Assembly: GCF_022829465.1 (NCBI RefSeq)
Contig: NZ_JAKSXZ010000110.1
Location: forward strand, 1-64,000
DNA: 64,000 nt
Reading direction: 5' to 3'
Source: Methylobacterium sp. J-067
GTDB lineage: Bacteria; Pseudomonadota; Alphaproteobacteria; Rhizobiales; Beijerinckiaceae
A program made the position numbers and the translations under genes. This document shows positions 8,581 to 17,587 of the stretch, piece after piece (the stretch's first letter is position 1; every line of letters begins with the position of its first letter). A model generated the notes under the pieces. The model saw only the letters and a program-made list of their open reading frames with translations. It was not told where the DNA came from and searched no databases.

Positions 8581-9342
8581 TCAGCGCCCGGTTTCGATAA
8601 GCCGCACGCCTGATGCTTTGCAAAGGTCGCGAAGACTATCACTGGGGCACTGGTCCGTGACGAAGGTACCGATCTGGCCGAGTTGGGCGAGGCGGACCGG
8701 TGCGCTTCGCTCGAACTTCGTGGAGTCCGCGACGAGCACGACATGGCGCGCATTGGCGATGATCGCCTGCGCCACTCGGACCTCGCGGTAGTCGAAGTCG
8801 AGGAGCGATCCATCCTCGTCGATGGCCGATGCGCCGATCACCGCGAAGTCGACCTTGAACTGGCGGATGAAATCCACGGCCGCCTCACCGACGATGCCAC
8901 CGTCCGACCGCCGGATCAGTCCGCCTGCCACGATGCACTCGACTTCCGGGCTGGACCGCAGGGCATGGGCTACATTGAGGTTGTTGGTGATCACCATCAG
9001 GCCGGAATGGCCCAGCAGCGCCCGGGCGACCGCCTCGGTGGTCGTCCCGATATTGATGAACAGCGACGAGCGGTCCGGGATCAGGTTCGCTGCGGCGCGT
9101 GCGATTGCCAACTTCTCGGGCGCAGCCAATGCGTTGCGCGCGTCGTAGTCCAGGTTTTCAGCGCCGGCCCCGAGGACCGCCCCGCCGTGCATGCGCGACA
9201 GAAGTCGAGCCTCGCACAGGTCGTTGAGATCCTTCCGGATGGTCTGGACGCTGACCGCGAAACGACCGGCCAACGCCTCTACAAGGACGCGCCCATCACT
9301 TCGCGCGATCTCCATGATTGCGTTCTGACGCTCCGAAAGCAT
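8581..9342 (-). CDS. glpR: DeoR-family glycerol-3-phosphate repressor GlpR
   Basis: A 253-residue DeoR-type regulator: N-terminal winged helix-turn-helix (residues 1-57, with FAVSVQTIRKDLNDLCEARL as recognition region) and a C-terminal phosphosugar-sensing domain carrying INIGTTTEAVARAL. Family members repress glp genes until glycerol-3-phosphate binds. Position directly upstream of glpD and glpT, plus the repeated GAAAGCGAA words on both sides, supports autoregulation and operon control. Confidence 0.88.
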   Translation of the reverse strand: MLSERQNAIMEIARSDGRVLVEALAGRFAVSVQTIRKDLNDLCEARLLSRMHGGAVLGAGAENLDYDARNALAAPEKLAIARAAANLIPDRSSLFINIGTTTEAVARALLGHSGLMVITNNLNVAHALRSSPEVECIVAGGLIRRSDGGIVGEAAVDFIRQFKVDFAVIGASAIDEDGSLLDFDYREVRVAQAIIANARHVVLVADSTKFERSAPVRLAQLGQIGTFVTDQCPSDSLRDLCKASGVRLIETGR

Positions 9343-9362
9343 GCCGTTAAATCACTGCCCGT

Positions 9363-9389
9363 GAAAGCGAAGGACAAGACGAAAGCGAA
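9363..9389 (-). promoter_or_regulatory. Direct repeat upstream of glpR, putative GlpR operator
   Basis: GAAAGCGAA occurs at 9363-9371 and again at 9381-9389, 18 bases apart, only 20 bases before the glpR start codon. A third copy lies upstream of glpD. Spacing of nearly two helical turns fits a repressor dimer pair. Confidence 0.5.
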
Positions 9390-9846
9390 ATTGCGCAAAA
9401 AAGAAAGTCTGGATCGGCGGCGAACTGCGCAAGATGCACTCATAGGGGGCGACCCACAAAAAGTGACATAGGGTGTTCCGCCTTGCACTTTCGTTCGCAA
9501 GAACGTGGCACCCGTCATCCCGTTCAACCAAGCCGTGGCGCCGTCGAACAATCACATCCCGTTGCAGGTTGGCGAATGCGAAAACAGGCAAGCGTTGGCG
9601 CGGGCGGACGCCCTTAGACCGAGGCACTGCAGTGGATAGCCCATCGATTCGATGTCGAGGGGTGTAATGCCCGAGTTCCTCGTAAGCGAACCAGCTGCGA
9701 TCCACCCTGAGCGGTCCTCCTACTTACGGCCCGTGCTGGGCATTCAGCCGCAACCAAAGGTTTCTTAGAGGCTAACTTTTGCAAGCCTTGACGGAACCTC
9801 GTTGCGTCCCGCGATGCTCGCCGATGTCGGCTCCTCCCCAGTTGAG
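9390..9846. other. Intergenic region between glpR and the RND operon
   Basis: About 460 bases without a credible gene. It must hold the divergent promoters of glpR (minus) and the TetR-RND operon (plus). A CGTTC-GCAA-GAACG hairpin lies near 9490. Nothing else recognised. Confidence 0.5.
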
Positions 9847-9882
9847 AATGAACGTTCATTGACACGAGAATGAGTGTTCATT
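9847..9882 (+). promoter_or_regulatory. Tandem palindromic TetR operators
   Basis: AATGAACGTTCATT (9847-9860) is a perfect palindrome, and AATGAGTGTTCATT (9869-9882) is a near copy whose centre is 22 bases away, two helical turns. They lie just before the first gene of an operon that encodes a TetR regulator. The motif resembles operators of AcrR/TetR repressors of RND pumps. Confidence 0.75.
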
Positions 9883-9898
9883 ATTAAGGCGAGGAGGA

Positions 9899-10177
9899 AT
9901 GATGGTGTCGAGCATGGCCTACGCATCCGCTGCCCCCGTCGAAGCCCCCGCCACCATGGCGGTGTTGCGCGCCGTGTTGCGTCCGGCGAACCTGATCCTC
10001 GGCGCCGCGGTGCTGCTGGGGTGGGCATGCCTGTTGTCCTGGACCGGCACCGGTCCGGGCGGCTGGCAGGCTCGGGCCTGCGCCGGTCTCGACCACGCGC
10101 CCCGCGCTTGCGCCGATCTCGTCCCGATCAAGGATCAGTCCAGGGTCGTCCCGCACGGGCCGGGATTCGCGTCGTGA
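9899..10177 (+). CDS. Small one-TM membrane protein heading the RND operon
   Basis: A 92-residue protein with one hydrophobic segment (NLILGAAVLLGWACLLSW, residues about 31-48) and a short tail with two Cys. AGGAGG at 9892-9897 precedes tandem ATGs at 9899 and 9902; the second gives better spacing. Its stop overlaps the GTG of the TetR gene as GTGA, so it is translationally coupled to the regulator. No family recognised. Small membrane partners modulate some RND pumps, which makes a role here possible but unproven. Confidence 0.6.
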   Translation: MMVSSMAYASAAPVEAPATMAVLRAVLRPANLILGAAVLLGWACLLSWTGTGPGGWQARACAGLDHAPRACADLVPIKDQSRVVPHGPGFAS

Positions 10178-10812
10178 GCGGTGGGACCGCCACCGTCGTC
10201 GAGGTCACCGACGCCCAGGCCGCGCGGCGCGAGCGCATCCTCGACGCGGCCGAGGCCTGCTTCGTCCGTAACGGCTTCCACCGCACCACGATGTCGGACC
10301 TCGCCCGCGAGGCCGCCATGAGCCAGGGCAACTTCTACCGCTACTTCGCCTCGAAGGAGGACATCGTCCTGGCGATGGCGGAGCGCGACCGCGCCCGCGG
10401 GGCCGCCCTCGTGGCCGAGATGGAGCGGGAGGGTGACCGCCGCGCCTCCCTGAACGGCATTCTCGAACGGTTCTTCACCGGCATCACCCGCGACGCCGCG
10501 GTGCTGCGCCTCGACCTGTGGGCGGAGACCACGCGCAACCCAGCCATCGCCGCGTTGGTCGACCGCAGCGAGGCCGAGGCCCGCGCATGGCTGTGCGGGA
10601 TGTTCGCGGCGCTCGCCAACTCGCCCGATTGCGACCCTGCGTCCATGTTAGAGGCGGTCAACCCGCTGATGAAGGGCATCGTCGTCGGCCGCGCCATCCT
10701 GCCGGGCTACGATTCGGCCCCCGCCGTCGCCCATCTCAAGGCCATCATCGAAGCCGGCCTGAACGGCGCGCTGCCTCGGGTGACCGCTGCCATTCCGGAG
10801 ACCGGTCGATGA
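10174..10812 (+). CDS. TetR/AcrR-family transcriptional regulator
   Basis: A 212-residue regulator. The N-terminal TetR helix-turn-helix reads RERILDAAEACFVRNGFHRT then LAREAAMSQGNFYRYFASKE; the C-terminal ligand domain is of the usual length. The start is GTG at 10174, overlapping the previous stop by GTGA; the end overlaps the adaptor gene by ATGA. It most likely represses this operon by binding the palindromes at 9847-9882 and is released by a pump substrate. Confidence 0.85.
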   Translation: MSGGTATVVEVTDAQAARRERILDAAEACFVRNGFHRTTMSDLAREAAMSQGNFYRYFASKEDIVLAMAERDRARGAALVAEMEREGDRRASLNGILERFFTGITRDAAVLRLDLWAETTRNPAIAALVDRSEAEARAWLCGMFAALANSPDCDPASMLEAVNPLMKGIVVGRAILPGYDSAPAVAHLKAIIEAGLNGALPRVTAAIPETGR

Positions 10813-12038
10813 CTCGCGCCGCCTTCCTCGCCGCTCCCGCGCTGCTGGCGCTCGGTCTGTCGGCCGCCTCCGCCCGCGATGAGGCTCCCGCCGCGGCCAA
10901 GCCGGCGCTCGCTCCCGCCGTGAGCGTGGTCGAGGCGACCCGGCGCGAGACCGTTGAGACCGTGACGGTGACCGGGACCCTCGTGCCCCGCGACGAGATC
11001 CTGGTGACGCCCGAGATCGATGGCTACCGGGTCACCGAGGTGCTGGTCGAGGAGGGCGCGCGGGTCGCCAAAGGCCAGGTTCTGGCACGCCTCGCCCGCG
11101 ACCTGATCGACCGGCAGATCGCGCAGCAGGACGCGGTGGTGGCCAAGGCCGAGGCCGCCGTACCCCAAGCCCAGAGCAATATCGAGCAGGCCGAGGCTGC
11201 CGAGACCGAGGCCCGGCTCAGCCTGGAGCGGGCCAAGACGCTCATCGCGACCGGCAACACCACGGCGGTGGTGATGGAGACCCGGACCTCCGCCCTGCGC
11301 CAAGCCGAGGGCAAACTCGCTTTCACCCGCAACGGGCTGGCCATGGCCAAGGCCGACCTCGCCCAGGCCCGCGCCGTGCGCGACGAGCTATCCCTGCGGC
11401 TCGCCCGCACCGAGATCCGCGCTCCCGAGGACGGCATCGTCAGCCGCCGCACCGCCCGGGTCGGCCTCGCCGCCTCGGCCGCGTCCGAGCCCCTGTTCCG
11501 CCTGATCGCCCGCGGCGAGATCGAGTTGGAAGGTGAGGTCGTCGAGACCAAGCTGCCCCTGCTGCGCGAGGGCGCCCCGGCCTGGATCGACCTCGGCGAA
11601 GGTGGCCGCGTTACGGGGCGCGTCCGCGCCGTCTACCCGGAGGTCGACAAGGCCACCCGCCTCGGCAAGGTGCGCGTGCGCCTCGACCCCGATCCGCGCC
11701 TGCGTATCGGGACCTTCGCCCGTGGCGAGGTCGAGCTCGCCCGGAGCCGCGGCGTCAGCGTCCCCCAGGCCTCGGTGCTATATAGCGGCGGCCGCCGCAG
11801 CGTGCTGGTCGTGGCCAGTGACCGTGTCGAGGATCGCACCGTGCGCACCGGCATCGCCGACGAGGACACCATCGAGGTCCGCGCCGGCCTGAGCGAGGGC
11901 GAGCGCGTCGTGGCCCGCGCCGGCTCGTTCTTACGCGACGGCGACCGCGTCCGGCCGGTGCTCGAAGCCCTGGCTCCGACGCCCGCGGTCGCCGCGGTGC
12001 CGGCACCCCGGGACACCGCCGAGGCCGGCGTGCCGTAA
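10809..12038 (+). CDS. RND efflux periplasmic adaptor subunit
   Basis: A 409-residue membrane fusion protein with a signal peptide (residues 1-22). It has the split biotinyl-lipoyl domain (VTPEIDGYRVTEVLVEEGARV and the mate TEIRAPEDGIVSRRTARVG), a coiled-coil hairpin rich in Ala/Gln/Glu between them, then beta-barrel and membrane-proximal domains. It links the inner-membrane pump to an outer-membrane channel. ATG at 10809 overlaps the TetR stop by four bases. No TolC-type channel gene follows, so the channel must be encoded elsewhere. Confidence 0.87.
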   Translation: MTRAAFLAAPALLALGLSAASARDEAPAAAKPALAPAVSVVEATRRETVETVTVTGTLVPRDEILVTPEIDGYRVTEVLVEEGARVAKGQVLARLARDLIDRQIAQQDAVVAKAEAAVPQAQSNIEQAEAAETEARLSLERAKTLIATGNTTAVVMETRTSALRQAEGKLAFTRNGLAMAKADLAQARAVRDELSLRLARTEIRAPEDGIVSRRTARVGLAASAASEPLFRLIARGEIELEGEVVETKLPLLREGAPAWIDLGEGGRVTGRVRAVYPEVDKATRLGKVRVRLDPDPRLRIGTFARGEVELARSRGVSVPQASVLYSGGRRSVLVVASDRVEDRTVRTGIADEDTIEVRAGLSEGERVVARAGSFLRDGDRVRPVLEALAPTPAVAAVPAPRDTAEAGVP

Positions 12039-12087
12039 GTCGTCACACCGACACCCCTTCCAGAACCATGAGAGCCAGGGCCGCCCG

Positions 12088-15000
12088 ATGCGCCTGAACG
12101 TCTCCGCTTGGGCGATCCGCAACCCCATCGCCCCCCTCGTCCTGTTCCTGGTGCTGGTCGTGCTCGGCCTCGTCAGCTTCCGCGGGCTCGCGGTGACGAA
12201 GATGCCCAACGTCGACGTGCCCATCGTCTCGGTGGCCATCACCCAGTCCGGCGCGGCGCCATCCGAGTTGCAGACCCAGGTCACCAAGTGGGTCGAAGAC
12301 TCGATTGCCGGGGTCCGCGGCGTCAAGCACATCACCTCGGCCATCACTGAGGGCTCCTCGGTGACCACGGTCGAGTTCCGGCTGGAGGTGAACACCGACC
12401 GCGCCGTCAACGACGTGAAGGACGCAATCTCGAAGATCCGCATCAACCTGCCCCGGACCATCGACGAGCCGGTGATCAGCCGCGTCGAGGTCGCCGGCCT
12501 GCCGATCCTCGTCTACGGCGTGAAGGCGCCCGCGATGACGCCCGCCGACCTCTCCTGGCTGGTCGAGGACAAGATCGCCCGCACGCTCCAGGGCGTGAAG
12601 GGCGTGGGCGGCGTCGAGCGGGTCGGCGGCGTCGCGCGCGAGGTCCGGGTCGTGCTTCAGCCCGACCGGCTGCTGTCCCTCGGCATCACCGCCGCGGACG
12701 TGAACCGGCAGTTGCGGCTCACTTCCGCCGACATGGCGGGCGGGCGCGGCGAGGTCGGCGGGCGCGAGCAGTCGATCCGAACCCTCGCCGCCTCCCGCAC
12801 CCTGCGCGACCTCAAGGCGACCTCCATCGTCCTGCCGGGCGGGCGCAAGGTCCGCCTCGACGACCTCGCCAGGGTGGAGGACGGCATCGAGGAGCCCCGC
12901 ACCTTCGCCCGCTTTGACGGCGAGCAGGTGGTCGCCTTCGCAGTCTCGCGCGGGGCGGGCGCCAGCGACGCCGAGGTCGCGGCCGGAGTGAAGAGGAAGA
13001 TCGCCGAGTTCGAGGCGAGCTACCCCGACCTGCAGTTCGAGCTGATCGACTCCTCGGTCTCCTCGACCATCGGCTCCTACGATTCCGCCATGCACACCCT
13101 GATCGAGGGGGCGCTCCTCGCGGTCATCGTGGTGTTCCTTTTCCTGCGCGATTGGCGCGCCACGCTCATCGCGGCGGTGGCGCTGCCGCTCTCGGTCTTC
13201 CCGACCTTCTGGGCGATGGACGCGCTGGGCTTCACGCTCAACGGCATCAGCCTGCTCGCGATCACCCTGGTGACCGGCATCCTCGTCGACGACGCCATCG
13301 TCGAGATCGAGAACGTCGTCCGCCACATGCGGCTGGGCAAGTCGCCCTACCAGGCGGCCATCGAGGGCGCCGACGAGATCGGGCTCGCGGTCATCGCCAT
13401 CACCGCGACCCTGATCGCGGTGTTCGCACCGGTCTCGTTCATGCCGGGCATCGCCGGGCGCTACTTCATCCAGTTCGGCCTGACCATCGCGGTCTCTGTG
13501 TTCATGTCGCTGCTCGTGGCGCGCCTGATCACCCCGATGCTGGCCGCGTACTTCATGCGCGACCACGGTCACGCCGAGGAGCGCGAGGGACCGGTGATGC
13601 GCGCCTACACCCGCCTCGTCGGCTGGTCGGTGCGCCACCGGGTCATCACGCTGTTCGCCGGCCTCGCGCTGTTCGCCGCCTCCATCGTGTCGACCGGCCT
13701 GCTGCCCTCGGGCTTCATCCCGAAGCAGGATAACGCCCGCACCCTGTTCATGGTCGAACTCGCACCGGGCGCGAAGCTCGGAGACACGGTGGCGGTGTCC
13801 GACCGCGTGGTCTCGCGCATCCGGGCGCTGCCCGAGGTGACCTCGGTCTTCGTCGACGGCGGCCGGCAGGTCGGCGGCAAGAAGGAGACCCGGCTCGCGA
13901 CCCTGACCGTCAACCTCACGCCCAAGAACGCGCGCGCCAAGCGGCAGTGGACGGTGGAGGCCGACATCGCGGCGCTGCTGGCCGAGGAACCCGACATCCG
14001 GTCCTGGACCCTGCGCGACAGCGGCCAGCGTGACCTCGCCCTGGTGGTGAGTGGTCCCGACGCCGACGTCGTGACCGAGGTCGCCGCCCGCCTGCAGCGC
14101 GACATGGCTGCCATCCCGCACCTCGTGGCGGTGATGTCGACGGCGCCGCTGAACCGGACGGAGGTCCGCATCCGGCCGAAGCCCGGCGCGGCGGCCGACC
14201 TCGGTGTCTCGACCGACGCCATCGCAGAGACCGTCCGCGTCGGGACCATCGGCGACATCGGCCTGAACCTCGCCAAGTTCAACGCCGCCGACCGCCAGGT
14301 GCCGATCCGAGTGCAACTGCCGGAGAGCGCCCGCGGCGCGGTCTCGCGTCTGGAAAACCTCAAGGTGCCGGCCAAGAACGGAGCCGCCGTGCCGCTGGCG
14401 GTCGTGGCCGACATCGAGCTCGACCAGGGCCCGGGCGCCGTCGACCGCTACGACCGGGCCGTGCGCGTCGCCGTCGAGGCCAACATGCAGGGCTCGGAAG
14501 CCCTCGGATCGCTCATCGCCGAAGCCCTGCAGACGCCGACGGCCAGGAACCTGCCGCCGGGGGTGACCATCAAGCAGACCGGCGACGCCGAGATCATGGG
14601 CGAGGTGTTCTCGGGCTTCCTGATGGCGATGGGCGCCGGGATCATGATGGTCTACGCCGTGCTCGTCCTGCTGTTCGGCTCGTTCCTGCAGCCACTGACG
14701 ATCCTGTTCTCTCTGCCGCTCTCCATCGGCGGCGCCATCCTCGGCCTGCTGATTTGCCAGATGCCGATCTCGATGCCGGTCGTCATCGGCATCCTGATGC
14801 TGATGGGCTTGGTCACGAAGAACGCGATCATGCTGGTCGACTTCGCAGTCGAGGAGATGGCGCGCGGCGTTGACCGGGTCACCGCCATCGTCGATGCCGG
14901 CCGCAAGCGGGCGCGACCCATCGTGATGACGACCCTTGCGATGGCCGCCGGCATGGTCCCGTCCGCCATGGCGTTCGGGGTCGGCGGCGAGTTCCGCGCG

Positions 15001-15174
15001 CCGATGGCGGTGGCTGTCATCGCCGGCCTCATCGTCTCGACCCTGCTCTCACTTGTCTTCGTACCGGCCGTGTTCCTGCTGATGGACAGCCTGAGCAGCC
15101 TCCTCGGGCGTCTGCTCGGCCGCTTCGTGGGGCCCCGGGACGACGCGACCAGACATGCGGCGACGATGCCGTAG
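12088..15174 (+). CDS. RND efflux permease, HAE1/AcrB family
   Basis: A 1028-residue inner-membrane pump of the resistance-nodulation-division superfamily. It has the duplicated layout of twelve membrane helices with two large periplasmic loops, the first-helix end MPNVDVPIVSVAITQSGAAP, the proton-relay acidic pair in TM4 (TGILVDDAIVEIENVVRHM) and the TM10-11 sequence MGLVTKNAIMLVDFAVEEM. Substrates are usually lipophilic drugs or solvents driven out by proton motive force. It ends the TetR-adaptor-pump operon, 49 bases after the adaptor stop. Confidence 0.92.
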   Translation: MRLNVSAWAIRNPIAPLVLFLVLVVLGLVSFRGLAVTKMPNVDVPIVSVAITQSGAAPSELQTQVTKWVEDSIAGVRGVKHITSAITEGSSVTTVEFRLEVNTDRAVNDVKDAISKIRINLPRTIDEPVISRVEVAGLPILVYGVKAPAMTPADLSWLVEDKIARTLQGVKGVGGVERVGGVAREVRVVLQPDRLLSLGITAADVNRQLRLTSADMAGGRGEVGGREQSIRTLAASRTLRDLKATSIVLPGGRKVRLDDLARVEDGIEEPRTFARFDGEQVVAFAVSRGAGASDAEVAAGVKRKIAEFEASYPDLQFELIDSSVSSTIGSYDSAMHTLIEGALLAVIVVFLFLRDWRATLIAAVALPLSVFPTFWAMDALGFTLNGISLLAITLVTGILVDDAIVEIENVVRHMRLGKSPYQAAIEGADEIGLAVIAITATLIAVFAPVSFMPGIAGRYFIQFGLTIAVSVFMSLLVARLITPMLAAYFMRDHGHAEEREGPVMRAYTRLVGWSVRHRVITLFAGLALFAASIVSTGLLPSGFIPKQDNARTLFMVELAPGAKLGDTVAVSDRVVSRIRALPEVTSVFVDGGRQVGGKKETRLATLTVNLTPKNARAKRQWTVEADIAALLAEEPDIRSWTLRDSGQRDLALVVSGPDADVVTEVAARLQRDMAAIPHLVAVMSTAPLNRTEVRIRPKPGAAADLGVSTDAIAETVRVGTIGDIGLNLAKFNAADRQVPIRVQLPESARGAVSRLENLKVPAKNGAAVPLAVVADIELDQGPGAVDRYDRAVRVAVEANMQGSEALGSLIAEALQTPTARNLPPGVTIKQTGDAEIMGEVFSGFLMAMGAGIMMVYAVLVLLFGSFLQPLTILFSLPLSIGGAILGLLICQMPISMPVVIGILMLMGLVTKNAIMLVDFAVEEMARGVDRVTAIVDAGRKRARPIVMTTLAMAAGMVPSAMAFGVGGEFRAPMAVAVIAGLIVSTLLSLVFVPAVFLLMDSLSSLLGRLLGRFVGPRDDATRHAATMP

Positions 15175-15410
15175 CGATCCCTCCCGACGGTGTTATCAAG
15201 ATTGAGTCCAGGATCGGTCTACTTCTAAGCGTCCGCTTGTTCCGGCTCTGAGCTCAGAAGCGGAACTACGGCAATCCACCCGACGCAGCCTTCCCGCTCA
15301 CGACCCAACCCGGTCACCTGCATCGCCATGTAGGCTTCCCATAAGCAGCCACTCGACGTTCATCCGACGACTTGGGCTCTTTGTGGCAAGCGGTCCGCTG
15401 CCTGGCGGGA
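15175..15410. other. Intergenic stretch with repeat words
   Basis: No gene seen. It contains GCGTCCGCTTGTT, AGAAGCGGAA and CGACCCAACCCGGTCA, the same degenerate vocabulary as at 570-830 and 15960-16030. Confidence 0.4.
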
Positions 15411-15884
15411 TCAACGAACTTGGGCCGGAGCTGGCGGCTGCATGAACTCGATCGTCGCGCCGTCAGGACCAACGGCGTAAACTACCCGCGTTCCGGCACG
15501 CACACCGCTTGCAATCGGCTGCGGAATGCCTTGCGCTTTCCAGCCGTAGGCGGCGATCCGCACCAGGAGCGCGTCGATGTCATCGACTACAAGGGCCAGA
15601 TGAGCGTAGCCAGGGTCGAAAGGCTTGGCTGGCTCGCTTGGTCGCTCCGGACCCTGATACTCCAGGAGTTCGATCGTCTGGTCCGGCAGCGAAACGATTG
15701 CCATGCGCACCTTCGCCCCATGCGCTCCGGTCACCTGACCAAGGAACTCTCCCCCCATCTCGCCCGTCCGCACAAGCCGCGCGCCGAGCCCATCGACCCA
15801 GAACCCAAGCGCCTCGTCGAGGGACGCGACCGAGAAGCCGACATGATCGGCGCGCCGTACGTGGATAGCTGTGTGTTCCATCAT
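15411..15884 (-). CDS. VOC-family protein (glyoxalase/epimerase fold)
   Basis: A 157-residue vicinal-oxygen-chelate protein. Paired beta-alpha-beta modules begin ADHVGFSVASLDEALGFW and YAHLALVVDDIDALLVRI; metal-ligand positions (His in DHVG, Glu in IELLEY, His in AHLAL, Glu in TIEFM) are all present, as in methylmalonyl-CoA epimerases and glyoxalases. The substrate is not predictable. The nearest ATGs are at 15884 and 15881; a longer frame would need TTG. No partner gene nearby. Confidence 0.75.
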   Translation of the reverse strand: MMEHTAIHVRRADHVGFSVASLDEALGFWVDGLGARLVRTGEMGGEFLGQVTGAHGAKVRMAIVSLPDQTIELLEYQGPERPSEPAKPFDPGYAHLALVVDDIDALLVRIAAYGWKAQGIPQPIASGVRAGTRVVYAVGPDGATIEFMQPPAPAQVR

Positions 15885-16136
15885 CAGGGATGGTCTAGCG
15901 GCAAGCGGCCCATTCGTCGTCAACGGGTCGTAGCCGGTCCTTTGGCAGAGCAGTCGGGCTGATAGCGACCCAACTCAGCCGTATGAGTTGTCGCGAGCAG
16001 TGCACGAAAGCGGACATAGGCCCGACGTTCAATCACGGCAGGAAATGACGCATGGAAGATACAGTTGCATCAGTGGATGTTGCTGTGCCCCCGCGACGTA
16101 AGCTGTTTGCTTACAGACAGAAAGTGTCTCTCTCCG

Positions 16137-16568
16137 ATGCACAGTCCGATCTTTGCGCCCATCATCTCACTGGTGCTGTGGACGTTTGCGATGGCGATAT
16201 GGCTCTACGCGACGCGCATCCCGGCCTTGTCGCGGCACGGCATCGTGTACGATCCGGCCAAGCCGAACGAGGCGTTCACCGCGCAGATCCCGCCTCGGGT
16301 CCGCTGGAAGGCGGACAACTACAACAACCTCATGGAGCAGCCGACCCTGTTCTACGCGGTGGCGCTCGTCCTGGCGCTGACCGGCTCCGGAAGCGGTGCG
16401 AGCCTCTGGTTGGCCTGGGCTTACGTCGCTGTACGGATCGCCCACAGCCTCGTTCACGCTCTCGTTAACCGGGTCATGGTGCGCTTCGGGCTATTCGCCC
16501 TCGGCTCCGTCGTCCTGTTCGCCATGACCGCTCGGGCTGCCTTCGTCGTCTCTGGCTTTTCCCAATGA
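16137..16568 (+). CDS. MAPEG-family membrane protein
   Basis: A 143-residue protein with four hydrophobic helices. The MAPEG hallmarks are RVRWKADNYNNLMEQPTLFY after the first helix and VRIAHSLVHALVNRVMVRF between helices three and four. Bacterial members are of unclear role; eukaryotic relatives act on eicosanoids and glutathione. The ATG at 16137 is preferred to one 72 bases upstream, whose extra residues are not protein-like. Confidence 0.8.
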   Translation: MHSPIFAPIISLVLWTFAMAIWLYATRIPALSRHGIVYDPAKPNEAFTAQIPPRVRWKADNYNNLMEQPTLFYAVALVLALTGSGSGASLWLAWAYVAVRIAHSLVHALVNRVMVRFGLFALGSVVLFAMTARAAFVVSGFSQ

Positions 16569-16750
16569 ATCACGACCGGAATACTCGCTTGGGCGGGATC
16601 GGGGGTGCCGGGACAGGCTGCTTCAGACGCTCTGCGCCCGAAAGCGGACCGACAGCAACCCACCCCGAGCCGCCATTCCGCTCGCGACCCACTCCAGCTA
16701 AAGAACTCGATCCGCCTCGGCCTCAAAAGCAGCCACCCCCGTGCTCCAGA
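16569..16750. other. Intergenic stretch with repeat words
   Basis: No gene. AAAGCGGACC at 16641-16650 and CAACCCACCCCGAG nearby repeat the decayed vocabulary found at other gene junctions in this window. Confidence 0.4.
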
Positions 16751-17011
16751 TCAATGCCGACTTGCGACCGCCAGGCTGGTACGGTCAACGATCTCGATTG
16801 CGCCCCGACGAAGTTCCATCAGACCCGCCTCGGCCCATTGCCCCAGAAGGCGGCTGACCACCTCACGCACGCTGCCGACGTCGTCCGCCAGCTTCTGATG
16901 GGTCACTGCGGCAACACCCCGCGGATCAGCCTCGGCCAGAAGCCGTTGCGCGAGGCGCTGCTTCAACGGCGCGAACGCGACCTCGTTGATCAGCGTAAAC
17001 AAGCCGGACAT
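16751..17011 (-). pseudogene. Crp/Fnr regulator, C-terminal fragment only
   Basis: Eighty-six codons corresponding to the dimerisation helix and winged helix-turn-helix of a Crp/Fnr regulator: LKQRLAQRLLAEAD, then VTHQKLADDVGSVREVVSRL, then GLMELRRGAIEIVD. The whole N-terminal cyclic-nucleotide-fold sensor is missing; upstream the sequence switches to an opposite-strand ccdA remnant. The fragment itself is undamaged and could in principle bind DNA if expressed, but no ribosome site is seen. Confidence 0.75.
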
Positions 17012-17028
17012 CAGCAGCGTGTATCGGC

Positions 17029-17486
17029 CACGACGTCGATGTCTTCCGCTTCGTCGCAGCTATCATGCTGGTCCTGATCGGGCTCGTCCTGATGGTTTCG
17101 GCCGCCCAGACCCAGCTCGCCGTCTGGGACAGTTCGGCGTCGGCGTGCTGCTTGGGGCGGTGTGGAGCACCTGCGTCGGGCCGACCCTCGGGGCTGCGTC
17201 CCTCCTCGCCTCGCAGGGGCGAGACCTGGGTACGGTGGCGGCTACGATGCTTCTATTCGGTCTTGGCGCCGCCCTGCCGCTTCTGCTTCTCGGCACGCTG
17301 TCCCGCGAGGTGTTGTTGCGCTGGCGCGACCGGATGATAGGGCTCGGCCAGGGGCTGAAGGTCGCCCTCGGCGCCATCCTTGTGGCCACCGGCTTGATGA
17401 TCGCTACAGGCTACGACAAGGCCGCAGAGACCGTCCTAGTCAATACCTTGCCGAGCTGGCTGACAAACCTAACCACCTGCTTTTGA
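17029..17486 (+). pseudogene. Cytochrome c biogenesis CcdA-like remnant
   Basis: The second half of a CcdA/DsbD-type membrane protein is clear: FGVGVLLGAVWSTCVGPTLG, LLASQGRDLGTVAATMLLFG and a closing helix up to TGA at 17486. Before it, LVLIGLVLMVSAAQTQLAV (from about 17068) lies in another frame, so a segment has been lost out of frame near 17125. The start and first helices are missing too. The conserved Cys is kept, but the usual Pro after the Ser is Thr. Transport of reducing power for cytochrome c or thiol repair is the family role. Confidence 0.75.
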
Positions 17487-17587
17487 ACGTCTGAATCGTC
17501 GGGGTAATGTCCGCTTGGGTATCCCGGTCTGGTCGAATGTGCCGCCGACGCACGCGGCATCTCGACCGAGCCGGCAACTCCGGCTGA

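Noticed and set aside
12043..14316. A 757-codon open frame on the minus strand opposite the RND pump
   Set aside because: It is a GC-codon shadow: His/Gly/Arg/Asp-rich with no domain, exactly antisense to a well-recognised pump gene.
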